Shown: piece by piece, positions 8,174-17,539 of the stretch
Numbering within the stretch: the stretch's first letter is position 1
Layout of the letters: every line of letters starts with the position of its first letter
Virus record (IMG/VR): IMGVR_UViG_3300037225_001468
Span: 53,742 to 117,741 of that record
Length of the DNA stretch: 64,000 nt
Source: a virus
Strand: one strand, 5' to 3'
Made by a program: the position numbers and the translations under genes
The notes under the pieces: generated by a model
Databases searched by the model: none
The model's input: only the letters and a program-made list of their open reading frames with translations
What the model was told of the DNA's origin: nothing

Positions 8174-8184
8174 GGAGAAAAAAG

Positions 8185-8376
8185 ATGAAGAAACAAGTGT
8201 TTATTAGTGTTCATGGATTATCTAAAAGCTTTGAGAGAGATGTTGCGTTTGATTTTGTTCGTGGTATTTTAGATTTAGAAGAAAAATATGAAGTATATTT
8301 TAATATAAGTTTTCCAGAGATGTCTAAACAAGAAATTTATGATATGGCAGATGAAATGCCTATTGATATCTATTAG
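8185..8376 (+). CDS. Small hypothetical protein (63 aa)
   Basis: 63 residues after a strong AAGGAGAAAAAAG site; ends with TAG, which shows TAG is a stop here. It shares the opening MKKQ with the next gene. Charged, probably alpha/beta. Not recognised. Confidence 0.55.
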   Translation: MKKQVFISVHGLSKSFERDVAFDFVRGILDLEEKYEVYFNISFPEMSKQEIYDMADEMPIDIY

Positions 8377-8391
8377 CAAAAGGAGAAGAAA

Positions 8392-8715
8392 ATGAAGAAA
8401 CAAATGTTATTAAAAGGAAATTATATACATCAAGATGAAGATTTTTTAACGCAAACAAATATTGTGACGCAAGTTCAGATAGAAGATGAAGAAGGTATGT
8501 GTTTAGTGAATACTAAAGCAATTGGCGAGATAGGTTTTAGTCCTAATTGGAGCTCTGAGAGTTTGCGCGGATATCATCAAAGTTCTGGTGTTCCAGATGG
8601 AATGACATTATCTATGGATAATGCTAAGAAAATGTGGAGTTGTCGGCTTCCTGAGAATGGAGCAATTTTCTTTTTTGAAACTAAACAAGAAAGAGATGAT
8701 TTTATCGGAGAATAA
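8392..8715 (+). CDS. Hypothetical protein (107 aa)
   Basis: 107 residues after AAAAGGAGAAGAAA, one of the best ribosome binding sites in the window, suggesting high expression. Acidic, with aromatic residues in the second half. No domain recognised. Confidence 0.6.
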   Translation: MKKQMLLKGNYIHQDEDFLTQTNIVTQVQIEDEEGMCLVNTKAIGEIGFSPNWSSESLRGYHQSSGVPDGMTLSMDNAKKMWSCRLPENGAIFFFETKQERDDFIGE

Positions 8716-8720
8716 AAGGT

Positions 8721-9392
8721 ATGGTAGAACTTCCTAAAACACCATTAGATCTATATAATTTATTTCTTGCGCAAAAAAATAAATTATATGATTATTCTTG
8801 GCTCTATGAAACTATCCGGCCACACTGTAAGTTTAAGAAAATACCAGGTCTTCAGCATTGTGGACCAAGAAGAATAATTCAAGTTCCATCTGAATTTACT
8901 AAGTTTTTATTGTGGATGAATGATAAAAAAATAAAGAGTTATTTAGAAATAGGTATATCTACAGGTGGTTCTTTTTTTACGACAGACGCTTATTTAAGAA
9001 ATGTAAATGAAGAATATCAGTATTCTTATGGTCTTGATATAAGAGAAAAATGCGGAGGCTATATTGAATATAATTCAAAGTTTTCTACCTGTCAATTCGT
9101 AAAAGGAACAAGCCAAGAAGTAAAACATATAGATTTCTTTTTTGATTTATGTTTTATTGATGCTAATCATACGGAAAAATGTTCTTTAGAAGATTTTGAT
9201 ATCGTTAAAGAAAGATGTAAATATGTTGCTTTTCATGATATTGTTTTAGATATTGATGAAAAGTATTTTGGTAAAAGAAAAAGTTCGACTGTGTTTAAGA
9301 CTTGGAATAAATTAAAAGAAAAGTATAATTTTGTTGAGTTTATTGATAAAAGTTTGCCAGAAACTTGTGGTATCGGTATAATAGAGATGTGA
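8721..9392 (+). CDS. Class I SAM-dependent methyltransferase-like protein
   Basis: 223 aa. Seen: YLEIGISTGGSFF near residue 74 (the SAM-binding motif I in the Methyltransf_24/CmcI style), YGLDIRE near 103, and DLCFIDANH near 147 followed by FHDIV near 173. This arrangement is typical of small methyltransferases in glycan clusters, but the acceptor is not known. One TTGCGCAA palindrome lies near its start (8767-8774). Confidence 0.7.
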   Translation: MVELPKTPLDLYNLFLAQKNKLYDYSWLYETIRPHCKFKKIPGLQHCGPRRIIQVPSEFTKFLLWMNDKKIKSYLEIGISTGGSFFTTDAYLRNVNEEYQYSYGLDIREKCGGYIEYNSKFSTCQFVKGTSQEVKHIDFFFDLCFIDANHTEKCSLEDFDIVKERCKYVAFHDIVLDIDEKYFGKRKSSTVFKTWNKLKEKYNFVEFIDKSLPETCGIGIIEM

Positions 9393-9403
9393 AAGGAATA
9401 AAA

Positions 9404-9727
9404 ATGACCATATTTACTGAAGGAAAAGAAGTGTCAGAACCTAAAGTGGGAGAGTATTTAATTGAAGCAGAGCATAGACATTGTAATAGTATATGTGTTC
9501 AGGTTACGGAAGTAAATGGAAAAAACTTTAAGGGCAAATTGCTTGATATTTATGATCCTCATTTTGAACAATACGTGACAATAGGAAAAACCTATAGCTT
9601 TAATAGGTGGAAAGATGGAGATAATATTTGGCATGTTCCAGATAAAGAACTAAATAGGGGTTGTGGTCCGTCTCAGCTTTTATTATATTCATGGCCAGAA
9701 GGCTATTCTTTTGATTTGGATTGTTGA
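9404..9727 (+). CDS. Hypothetical protein (107 aa)
   Basis: Start set at ATG 9404 because AAAGGA lies 7 nt upstream; an in-frame ATG at 9365 is inside the previous gene. Contains a Cys/His-containing early segment (EHRHCNSICVQV) and WKDGDNIWHVP later. Beta-rich, no family recognised. Confidence 0.55.
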   Translation: MTIFTEGKEVSEPKVGEYLIEAEHRHCNSICVQVTEVNGKNFKGKLLDIYDPHFEQYVTIGKTYSFNRWKDGDNIWHVPDKELNRGCGPSQLLLYSWPEGYSFDLDC

Positions 9728-9738
9728 GAATACATTTT

Positions 9739-10020
9739 ATGGATAAGATCTCTGATTGCGTAATAGCGTGGTATGTTTCTTCTGAGAGGTTTCGTTTTTC
9801 TTATAGTAAAGATGAGTGGACAGAATTAGTATATAATATGTTAGTGGAGAATAAAACTATTCAAGAACTTTGGGATTGTCTTAAACTGGAGGCCAAGGCT
9901 ACGCAGAAAGATTTAGATGAGATAGATATAAATAATAATCCTAAAGATTTGTTTGTAAAAGCATATGGTTTATCACTTGATGTTTATCTTAAAGAAGGAA
10001 TATCTCTATGTCACAAATAA
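9739..10020 (+). CDS. Hypothetical protein (93 aa)
   Basis: The first ATG is at 9739; a TTG at 9721 overlapping the previous stop is the alternative and would add six residues. Neither has a clear Shine-Dalgarno. Helical, slightly acidic. It overlaps the next gene by 13 nt. Not recognised. Confidence 0.5.
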   Translation: MDKISDCVIAWYVSSERFRFSYSKDEWTELVYNMLVENKTIQELWDCLKLEAKATQKDLDEIDINNNPKDLFVKAYGLSLDVYLKEGISLCHK

Positions 10021-10259
10021 CTGGATTATATCGAGATATTGTTAGTGGTAAAAGTTATTTTGTTTTTGCTACGGCAAGACATACAGAAACAGGTGAAGAT
10101 TTGGTTGCATACAAGGACGAATATGAACAATATTATGTTCAACCTAAAAAAATATTTAATGAAGATATTTGCTATAATGGAAAGTGGAGTAAAAGATTTG
10201 AATTATTTAAGATAGTCAGAGAAGGACATATTTCTTTCAAAGATATGATGGCTGATTAA
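10008..10259 (+). CDS. DUF1653-like protein
   Basis: 83 aa. The pattern GLYRDIVSGKSYFVFATARH, TGEDLVAYK, YYVQPKKIF and RFELFK follows DUF1653 (PF07866), a small beta-rich domain widespread in bacteria and phages with no firm function. The length fits a stand-alone domain. Confidence 0.65.
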   Translation: MSQITGLYRDIVSGKSYFVFATARHTETGEDLVAYKDEYEQYYVQPKKIFNEDICYNGKWSKRFELFKIVREGHISFKDMMAD

Positions 10260-10277
10260 AGAGAAAAGGAGATAAAA

Positions 10278-10670
10278 ATGGAAACATTTAGGAAACTTAT
10301 TGAAGATGATGAACTGCCTAGAGGTTATTTGCACGGTTATTATTGTGATGTTATGGCAGAAGCAGTTGCTCGTGGCTATAAGCTGATAAGTGAAAAAGAG
10401 TATTGGGCTGAAGATACCAAGCGGTGCGAAAAAGAAAATAGAGAAAATCCCATAACGGCTAATGAAAACATAAAAATAAGTGAATATATTACTATAAATA
10501 TATTTAGAAGGAAAAATGATATAGAACCAAGAGTTTATTTAGAAGATAAGGATCCTCATGCTGGTGGTCCATCTGACAGTACTCTTGCTTCAGCAAAGGC
10601 ATATATTAGTCTTTTTGGATATAAGGATATGATATCTAAAGTAGATGATGCGTATAATAGAGCAAAATAA
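10278..10670 (+). CDS. Hypothetical protein (130 aa)
   Basis: 130 residues after AAAAGGAGATAAAA, a good site. Helical N-terminus, charged middle and a Gly/Pro-containing loop (DKDPHAGGPSDST). Not recognised. It ends 2 nt before the radical SAM gene. Confidence 0.55.
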   Translation: METFRKLIEDDELPRGYLHGYYCDVMAEAVARGYKLISEKEYWAEDTKRCEKENRENPITANENIKISEYITINIFRRKNDIEPRVYLEDKDPHAGGPSDSTLASAKAYISLFGYKDMISKVDDAYNRAK

Positions 10671-10672
10671 AA

Positions 10673-11620
10673 ATGAATAATATATGTCAGCTTTGTCCTC
10701 ATAAATGTTCTTTATCTGTTGGAGAATATGGAAAGTGCAAAGTTAGAAAGTTTGATGGAAATAATTTTGTTTTAGATTATTATGGCAAAATAACTACAAT
10801 AGCAGTTGAGCCAATTGAAAAGAAACCAATTTATCATTTTAAGCCAAATTCTAAAGTTTTGTCTGTTGGAGGTTTCTCTTGTAATATGTCTTGTGATTTT
10901 TGTCAAAATTATTTAATTTCTCAAGCAAATAAAATAAATAAATATAAAACTTTAATGCCAGATGATGTTATTTCTTTAGCAAAAGAAAAAGAATGTTCTG
11001 GTATTTGCGTTACTTTTAACGAACCTACGATTTATTATGAGTATTTATTTGATTTAGCAAAAGAGGCACACAATAATGGTTTATTTTTCATTATTAAAAC
11101 TAATGGCTACTTGTGTGAAGACCCTTGGTTTAGCCTTCTTTCTGTTGTAGATGCTGTTAATATTGATTATAAGGGAAATGAATGGTATTATGAGAAGGTG
11201 GCAGGTATAAGTTCTAATACTTATCCAACTATATTAGATAATATAAAAAAAGCATTAACACAGACACATGTTGAGATAAGTATTCCTATTCATTATGATT
11301 ATAAACTGGAAGATTATAATGATGTTTTTAATATTTTAGAAGAAAAGAAAGAAACTCCTATTCATTTATTAAAGATTTTTTCTGTTAATAAGAATTTTGA
11401 TCCAATTGTTCAAGATGATGTTATTTTTGATATGAGAAATGAGTTATTAAAAACATTTCCTTTTGTTTATGTGCAAAATATTTTTTCGCAAAAAGGAAAA
11501 GATGCCAGAAAAACCTATGATCCTATTACTAAAGAGGTTTTAATAAATAGAGAAGCATTAAAATCGGAGATTTTGGTAGGAGAAGACGATAATAATATAG
11601 AGAAATACTTCACAATGTGA
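10673..11620 (+). CDS. AmrS-like radical SAM enzyme
   Basis: 315 aa. Seen: an N-terminal four-Cys start, CQLCPHKC at residues 5-12, then EPIEKKPIYHFKP near 46, and the radical SAM cluster motif CNMSCDFC (Cys 70, 74, 77). This layout matches the AmmeMemoRadiSam-system radical SAM enzyme, related to pyruvate formate-lyase activases. The usual partners Memo and AMMECR1 are not in the window. It directly precedes a run of glycosyltransferases, so a role in sugar or protein modification is possible but unproven. Confidence 0.75.
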   Translation: MNNICQLCPHKCSLSVGEYGKCKVRKFDGNNFVLDYYGKITTIAVEPIEKKPIYHFKPNSKVLSVGGFSCNMSCDFCQNYLISQANKINKYKTLMPDDVISLAKEKECSGICVTFNEPTIYYEYLFDLAKEAHNNGLFFIIKTNGYLCEDPWFSLLSVVDAVNIDYKGNEWYYEKVAGISSNTYPTILDNIKKALTQTHVEISIPIHYDYKLEDYNDVFNILEEKKETPIHLLKIFSVNKNFDPIVQDDVIFDMRNELLKTFPFVYVQNIFSQKGKDARKTYDPITKEVLINREALKSEILVGEDDNNIEKYFTM

Positions 11621-11628
11621 GTTTGAAT

Positions 11629-12285
11629 ATGATATCTTTAGAGTTTTGCACAACTGCTACTTTTCGTCCTGAAATAATAGATCGAACATATAAGTCTTTT
11701 ACTGATAATCTTTTAGGAATAGATTTTAAGATATCTACACTATATTTAAATGTAGATCCTATTCCAGTAGGAAACACTAAAGAAGTTATAGATGTTGCTA
11801 AAAAGTATTTTGGAAATGTTGTTTATAATATTCCAGAAGAACCTAATTTTACAAAGGCAATAAAATGGTGCTGGTCTCAAGTAAAAAATGAATATTTTTT
11901 TAATTTAGAAGATGATTGGGAACTTTTGACTAGAGTAAAAATAGATGATTTAATTTTTAAGTTAAACAGAGACAAACAGTGTATTGCTATAAACTTGAGA
12001 GCGTATTCTCATATAAGAGATGGAAGAGTTTGTTTATCTCCTGGTTTATTTCTTTCTTCTTGGGGAAAAAAGTTTGCTTCTGCTCTTGATCCAAGGTTTA
12101 ATCCTGAAAAACAAATTAGATATGGATCAGGAGTAGAAATACAATTTTTACTTAAAAGTATTTCTAAACAACATCCAACTAATACCGATGTATTTATTAG
12201 AGATATAGGTAGAGACTGGTTAAATAATAGACAAGACTATGGTAGAGGTGCGGGAAATTCTTTTACTACTTGGACTAAAAAATGA
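11629..12285 (+). CDS. Glycosyltransferase-like protein (GT-A fold)
   Basis: 218 aa from ATG 11629; GTG at 11617, overlapping the previous stop, is an alternative. Seen: a first strand ISLEFCTTATFRPE, and NLEDDWEL near residue 98, a DxD-like acidic cluster where GT-A enzymes bind the metal and sugar nucleotide. ATGA overlap with the next gene. Sugar and acceptor unknown. Confidence 0.55.
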   Translation: MISLEFCTTATFRPEIIDRTYKSFTDNLLGIDFKISTLYLNVDPIPVGNTKEVIDVAKKYFGNVVYNIPEEPNFTKAIKWCWSQVKNEYFFNLEDDWELLTRVKIDDLIFKLNRDKQCIAINLRAYSHIRDGRVCLSPGLFLSSWGKKFASALDPRFNPEKQIRYGSGVEIQFLLKSISKQHPTNTDVFIRDIGRDWLNNRQDYGRGAGNSFTTWTKK

Positions 12286-12821
12286 TTTTTTCAATTTTAA
12301 TATGCTCTTTAGAAAAAAGAGCAAATTCATTAAAGAGATTGATGGATGTATTAATTCCTCAATTAAATGATGAAGTAGAAGTTTTGGTTGAGATAGATAA
12401 TGGACAAAAAACAATTGGAAAAAAAAGAAATAATTTACTAGAAAAATCAATTGGAACTTTTTTGGCATACATAGACGATGATGATGTTCCATCTGTTGAT
12501 TACGTCTCAAAAATATTAAATGCTCTAAAAGAAGAACCTGATTGTTGTGGAATAGAGGGGATAATAACTACTAACGGAATAAATCCTAAAAAATTTATCC
12601 ATTCTATAAAATATACAACGTGGTTTCAGAAAGATAATATATATTATCGTTGTCCTAATCATATCAATCCAATAAGAAGAGATTTGGCTATACAAATAAA
12701 ATTTCCCGAAATAAACAAAAGTGAAGATAGGGGGTTTTCTTTAGGAATATTACATTTATTAAAAAAAGAAGTTTATATTAGTGGACCAATATATAATTAT
12801 TTATATATAACAAGAAAGTGA
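12282..12821 (+). CDS. Family 2-like glycosyltransferase, probably frameshifted at its 3' end
   Basis: 179 aa. Seen: FSILICSLEKRANSLKRL at the start, GKKRNNLLEKS near 45 and YIDDDDVP near 67, the usual family 2 glycosyltransferase order with an acidic DDDD cluster. The frame ends at TGA 12819-12821, but a second long frame without its own start codon is open from 12811, so this is probably the N-terminal domain of a larger two-domain enzyme. See the linked entry at 12811-13731. Confidence 0.65.
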   Translation: MIFSILICSLEKRANSLKRLMDVLIPQLNDEVEVLVEIDNGQKTIGKKRNNLLEKSIGTFLAYIDDDDVPSVDYVSKILNALKEEPDCCGIEGIITTNGINPKKFIHSIKYTTWFQKDNIYYRCPNHINPIRRDLAIQIKFPEINKSEDRGFSLGILHLLKKEVYISGPIYNYLYITRK

Positions 12822-13731
12822 TAAAGATATAGAAAATAAAAATGTTATATCTTGTGTTCTTTTTGGAAACGACGATAGATATTGGAGTTGTTTACCATTA
12901 GTTATTTTAACTAATTATTTTTTTCATAAAGAGTTTTATTTAAGATTTTTTATACATAAAGAATGTGAAAATAATATTGTTTTTCCTTTTTTAAAAGAAA
13001 TATCAGAAAAATATGATAAAATAGAAATAAAGATTATTGATAAAACTTATCAAAATACAGAACCAACAACTTGGAGAATGATGCCATTATGGGATAATGA
13101 TATAGAATATCTTTTCTGTCGAGATATTGACTCAATCCCTTGCTCGTTAGAAGCTAGGGCAGTTAGGACATTTATTAACCATAAAGAATTTTATATTAGT
13201 AGTATTAGAAGTCATCCATTACATACTATTTCTTTAATGGCTGGTCTTTGTGGATTTTATGTTCCTAAAATAAAAAATATTTTACCATCTAATTTTGATG
13301 ATTATATTAGTTTTGGTAAAAAAAATTGTCCATATTGTTCTGATTGGAGATGGGGATGTGATCAGGAACTTTTAGATAGATTTTTTGTTAAAACAAGAGA
13401 TAATAATTTTATAAAACACATTTTAGATATTCCTGTTCAAAACAGTATTGGAGAAGTAAAAAGTATGAGAAGCATTGGTTCTTCTATTTTGCCAAAAAAT
13501 ATTTATAACACTTGTGATTTATCTAATATAAATGAAAAAGTTTTATATTTATGTGATAGTAATTATGGAAAGTTTGTAGGAATGCCATTAGAAGAATCCT
13601 GGGGATATAAAAAGGAAAACAAGATATATTTGTTAAATGAAATATTATCTATTAATGCCGATATAACTAATATGATGAAAGAGTTTTTTGATAAATATAA
13701 AAATATTAAAGAATATTTTGGAGTGATATAA
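12811..13731 (+). pseudogene. Start-less glycosyltransferase domain, likely frameshifted continuation
   Basis: The frame is open from 12811 to 13731. The first ATG is 13078, but codons upstream of it read as well-formed protein (NVISCVLFGNDDRYWSC) with no ATG, GTG or TTG. Near residue 103 of the open frame is CRDIDS, a DxD-like motif. The simplest reading is that this is the second domain of the 12282 gene, separated by a +1 shift between 12808 and 12821. A sequencing error, a real mutation or translation from 13078 only (217 aa) are the alternatives. Confidence 0.55.
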
Positions 13732-13735
13732 TTAT

Positions 13736-14347
13736 ATGGAACTTGACTTTGACATAGTAGTGGTGGCTAATCATCATAGGAAGGCTTTGATTTTAGATCA
13801 TTTAAAAGATATTCCACATCAGGTAAGTTATACTCCTGATTATGAATTTAGTAAAAGTTTTAAACCTCAATATGATCAATGGGTAAAAAGTTTTACAGGA
13901 CATCAAGGGGCTTTTAGATGTTTACATGGGCACCAGGATGCCCTTAAACTTTCTAAAAAAAATAGAGTTTTAGTTATTGAAGATGATGCTATTCCTAATA
14001 GAAGTGATTGGATAAATGTGATTATAGACATTTTGCCATTTATGACACAATATGACATTATATCTTTACACGGAAGAAATATAGATATAAGAGAATGTAG
14101 TAGGCTTTTACATTTAGATAAATCTATTTTATATGGATATACTAATAAAAAATTTAATTATGTTTTAGGTTCTTTGTGCTATATGATAGATCGTAGAGTG
14201 ATATCTAGAATAATGGATTATTCTTATGTTGGTCTTCCTATGGATTTATTTATTGCTAATAATTTTAGTTTTGCACTTGTTGATCCGAGTCCGTTTTTAC
14301 ATGATCGTTCACAAGGAAGTTTAATAGATATTGGAGTGACATCATAA
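13736..14347 (+). CDS. Family 25-like glycosyltransferase
   Basis: 203 aa. Seen: GHQGAFRCLHGHQDAL near residue 55, then VLVIEDDAIP near 80, the acidic motif of GT25 lipopolysaccharide-type galactosyltransferases (PF01755), and a later GSLCYMIDR segment resembling the family's LxTGAYxI site. Length is close to the domain itself. Probable role in surface-glycan assembly. It ends on the first base of the next gene's ATG. Confidence 0.65.
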   Translation: MELDFDIVVVANHHRKALILDHLKDIPHQVSYTPDYEFSKSFKPQYDQWVKSFTGHQGAFRCLHGHQDALKLSKKNRVLVIEDDAIPNRSDWINVIIDILPFMTQYDIISLHGRNIDIRECSRLLHLDKSILYGYTNKKFNYVLGSLCYMIDRRVISRIMDYSYVGLPMDLFIANNFSFALVDPSPFLHDRSQGSLIDIGVTS

Positions 14348-15105
14348 TGTCAATAGTGCAGTTTTCAATGTTGGGAAAGTTTGGTAGGTTTGGAAATTCA
14401 CTTTTTCAGTATGTATTTGCTAGAAGTTATGCTGAAAGCATTGGAGCAGAATTGGAGATCCCTCAAGATTGGGTTGGAAGAAGAATATTTAAGGATATTA
14501 ATGAAAGATCTATTAGTCGTTCTTTGCCTAAAACTGAATTAGACAAGATACCAGGCAGACGATGTGATATAGATTTGTTTGGATATTTTCAATATATAGA
14601 GGCATTTAAATTTTTATCTCTTAATAAAATAAAAGCCTGGTTAAAATTTCAAGATCGGTGGGAAAATCTTTTTTTATCATCAGAAAAATATATTGCTGCT
14701 CATCTTCGTAGAGGAGATTATGTATCAACTTTTTCTAATATATTCTGTATTGTTTCTGATATGTCTTATAAGAATGCTTGTCATAAGTTTTCATTAAACT
14801 ATAATGAAATAGTTTGGGTATCGGACGAACGTTCTCGATATAATGAAATGGCATCGGCAGAAGGAATTGATTTTTTGCCGGACTTTTTTATATTAAAGAA
14901 TTCTACTCATTTGCTTAGATCTAATTCTACTTTTAGCTGGTGGGCTGGAACTTTAGGTAATGCTAAAATATATAGTCCTCTTGTTGAAGACAAAGTGGGA
15001 CATTGTGATGTAGATTTTGTAGAAGGAAATTGGCCTCGTTTAATTGATAAAAAAAACAATCATCCTAAACACGGAGAACCTGGAGATTTTCATATACCAG
15101 AATGA
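14347..15105 (+). CDS. Alpha-1,2-fucosyltransferase-like (GT11)
   Basis: 252 aa. The GT11 hallmarks are clear: GRFGNSLFQYVFAR near residue 12, the GDP-fucose-binding motif AAHLRRGDY with His119-Tyr125, and SNSTFSWWAG near 197. The family transfers fucose, or a related 6-deoxyhexose, from a GDP-sugar in alpha-1,2 linkage. No GDP-fucose synthesis genes are visible here, so donor would come from host or elsewhere in the phage. Confidence 0.88.
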   Translation: MSIVQFSMLGKFGRFGNSLFQYVFARSYAESIGAELEIPQDWVGRRIFKDINERSISRSLPKTELDKIPGRRCDIDLFGYFQYIEAFKFLSLNKIKAWLKFQDRWENLFLSSEKYIAAHLRRGDYVSTFSNIFCIVSDMSYKNACHKFSLNYNEIVWVSDERSRYNEMASAEGIDFLPDFFILKNSTHLLRSNSTFSWWAGTLGNAKIYSPLVEDKVGHCDVDFVEGNWPRLIDKKNNHPKHGEPGDFHIPE

Positions 15106-16034
15106 TTTTTTTAGGTAAAAATAATTTTGCGCAAACAAAAAAAGTAGCTGTCATCTCTACGGATAGTAATGATATGTATTTCTTTTTTATGCCGATTACT
15201 TCATACCTGTGGACACAAATGGGTTATCAGCCATTTTGTTTTGTTGTAGGAGATAATAATTCGTTGTTACATAAAATGGTTATAGAAGAGACTGTGAAAA
15301 TGGGTGGACAGATAGGTATGTTAACTAATGACATGATGAACGCTCATGGTATTCTTAGGGGATATAATGCGTCATTAATATCTCAAATATCTAGGTTATG
15401 TATTTGTTCTTTGAGGGAATATGAAGATGATACAACTTTTATAGTTGGTGACATAGATATGTTTCCTCTTAATAAGACATATTTTAATACTTATAATCAA
15501 AATAGCGTATTTACTATTTTTCACGGAAATGCTTATGATCATACTAGATATCCAATGTGTTACTTGTGTGGTAAAAAAAATATTTGGCGAGATATCATGG
15601 GTATAGACCAGACATCTATATATGGTTGTTTGAAATTTAATATATTAAGTTATTTGAGAATGAGATCTGATACATCAACTCAAAGGAACTTTGATGAGAT
15701 TTTTTTCTTTAAAAGAATAAAACATTGGAATAAATATGGACTAGTAGAGTTTCTTAATAGGAATATAATAGTAAATCCTGGTTTTAATAATTTGCCATCA
15801 GAGATTGGTTTAGTGCCAAATTTTTCCCCCTCTGATAGATTGGAAAGGTCTTATTGGGTTATACCTGATAATATATCTACTTACGTTGATGCTCATTGCC
15901 CTAGACCTGGTTTTAGTGAAGAAAACTGGAATAAAATACTTGCATTGCTTAGTCTATTTGTTAGTAAAGAAATTTTAAATTGGGCAGTAGAATATAAAAA
16001 TAATTTTGTTAATTTGTTAAATAGAGGATTGTAG
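15102..16034 (+). CDS. Glycosyltransferase-like protein
   Basis: 310 aa. VAVISTDSNDMYFFF near residue 15 and VGDIDMFPL near 113 form a GT-A-type first strand and DxD motif; HGNAYDHTRYPMCYL follows. Family not assigned. ATGA overlap with the GT11 gene places it in the same transcript. Contains the TTGCGCAA palindrome at 15127-15134. Confidence 0.6.
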   Translation: MIFLGKNNFAQTKKVAVISTDSNDMYFFFMPITSYLWTQMGYQPFCFVVGDNNSLLHKMVIEETVKMGGQIGMLTNDMMNAHGILRGYNASLISQISRLCICSLREYEDDTTFIVGDIDMFPLNKTYFNTYNQNSVFTIFHGNAYDHTRYPMCYLCGKKNIWRDIMGIDQTSIYGCLKFNILSYLRMRSDTSTQRNFDEIFFFKRIKHWNKYGLVEFLNRNIIVNPGFNNLPSEIGLVPNFSPSDRLERSYWVIPDNISTYVDAHCPRPGFSEENWNKILALLSLFVSKEILNWAVEYKNNFVNLLNRGL

Positions 16035-16035
16035 T

Positions 16036-16866
16036 ATGTTTTATCCAGATTTATATTTTCACGATGGTTGTCCCTGGATGTATCCAGATCATTTATCTTT
16101 ATTAAAAAAAATAGAAATATATTCTAATATGTTGAATGTGAAAGAAAATGATTTACCTAAAGTTCTTTGTCTTGTAGCGGAATCTAGATATATGAGACCT
16201 CACGCAGAAAATCATAATGTTATTATTAATAAAGATAAGTTTAAGTTAATATTGACTCACGATGAAGAAATATTGAGCCAATGTAATAATGCTATTTTTA
16301 TGCCATTTGGAACAACTTGGATCAGTAAAGATGATTGGCATGGAAATATGCTAAAAGAATATGGAGTTTCTTTTTTGTGTGGAAATAAATTATTATTAGA
16401 AGGTCACTATTTAAGACATAGTATTTGGAAAAATCAAAAAGATATTAAAATGCCAAAGTATTTTTTTAATAGTTCTAGTATCCCCATGCCTAATAGTAAT
16501 AATCCTATGCTATCTAGCTGTCCTACTTCTAAAATTGAATTAATGAAATGTCAATTTCATATTGCTATTGAAAACTGTCAGATTAATAATTATTTTACGG
16601 AAAAGATTATTGATTGTTTTATTACAAAAACCATTCCTGTATATCGAGGATGTCCTAATATAAAAGATTTTTTTAATATAAAAGGTATGTTTTTATTTCA
16701 GGATGAAAATGATTTACTAGATATATTAAATAGACAGATTAAAGACACAACATATGAGAGCATGGCAGAGTGTGTAGAAGAAAATTATAATTTATGTAAG
16801 CAGTATTGTGTTTCTATACAAAAGAGGTTAGAAGAGATTATTAATAAAAATATAGATAGATTATGA
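16036..16866 (+). CDS. GT10-like (alpha-1,3-fucosyltransferase family) protein
   Basis: 276 aa. The C-terminal half carries the GT10 donor-binding signature: FHIAIENCQINNYFTEKI near residue 174, then TIPVYRGCPNIKDFF, matching the family pattern of E-N, T-E-K and P-V-Y. The N-terminal acceptor-binding half is less conserved, as usual. With the GT11 gene nearby, fucosylation of a glycan is a coherent inference, though GT10-like proteins in bacteria can use other sugars. Confidence 0.75.
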   Translation: MFYPDLYFHDGCPWMYPDHLSLLKKIEIYSNMLNVKENDLPKVLCLVAESRYMRPHAENHNVIINKDKFKLILTHDEEILSQCNNAIFMPFGTTWISKDDWHGNMLKEYGVSFLCGNKLLLEGHYLRHSIWKNQKDIKMPKYFFNSSSIPMPNSNNPMLSSCPTSKIELMKCQFHIAIENCQINNYFTEKIIDCFITKTIPVYRGCPNIKDFFNIKGMFLFQDENDLLDILNRQIKDTTYESMAECVEENYNLCKQYCVSIQKRLEEIINKNIDRL

Positions 16867-17537
16867 AAATAACTTTTATATGTTATTCTGATGAAAATTA
16901 TTTTACATATCAAAAAAGATTGGTAGACAATATCTCTACAATGGGATTTAGTGATATTGTAGCCTTTAATAGAAACGATTTAATAAAAACAGAATTTTAC
17001 AAAGAAAACCAAAATATATTAGACAAAAAAAGAGGTGGCGGTTACTGGTTATGGAAACCCTTTTTTATATTAGAAACATTAAAGAAACAAAATGATGGAG
17101 ATATTATTTTTTATATGGACTGTGGAGATCTATGTAGTAAAAATATATTAGATCTAATTCAAGTTAAGATACAAAGTAATGATGGATTTTTTGTTATTAG
17201 ATCTAATAACATAAATAAGCAATGGACTAAAAGAGATTGTTTTGTTTTAATGGATTGTGATAATGAGAGATATCATAATGGAACACAGTTAGAAGCAGGA
17301 TGTTGTGGATTTATGAAAAATAAATTTACTATTGAATTTTTACAAGAATGGTTAAAATTTGCTTTAAATGAAAATATTTTAACTGATGTAAAAAATATTT
17401 GTGGTAAAGAAAATTTTCCTGAATTTATAGATCATAGACACGATCAAAGTATATTATCATTATTAACTATAAAATATAATATAAAAAGCATTTATTCAGA
17501 TGATATTTCATCATATATAGGATATAATGTATTATAA
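16863..17537 (+). CDS. Glycosyltransferase-like protein
   Basis: 224 aa. GGGYWLWKPFFI near residue 57 and IIFYMDCGD near 80 (DxG/D acidic cluster) occur in a family of putative galactosyl- or glucosyltransferases found in capsule loci; HRHDQSILSLL near 195 is the typical downstream motif. ATGA overlap with the GT10-like gene. Donor and acceptor unknown. Confidence 0.6.
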   Translation: MKITFICYSDENYFTYQKRLVDNISTMGFSDIVAFNRNDLIKTEFYKENQNILDKKRGGGYWLWKPFFILETLKKQNDGDIIFYMDCGDLCSKNILDLIQVKIQSNDGFFVIRSNNINKQWTKRDCFVLMDCDNERYHNGTQLEAGCCGFMKNKFTIEFLQEWLKFALNENILTDVKNICGKENFPEFIDHRHDQSILSLLTIKYNIKSIYSDDISSYIGYNVL

Positions 17538-17539
17538 AA

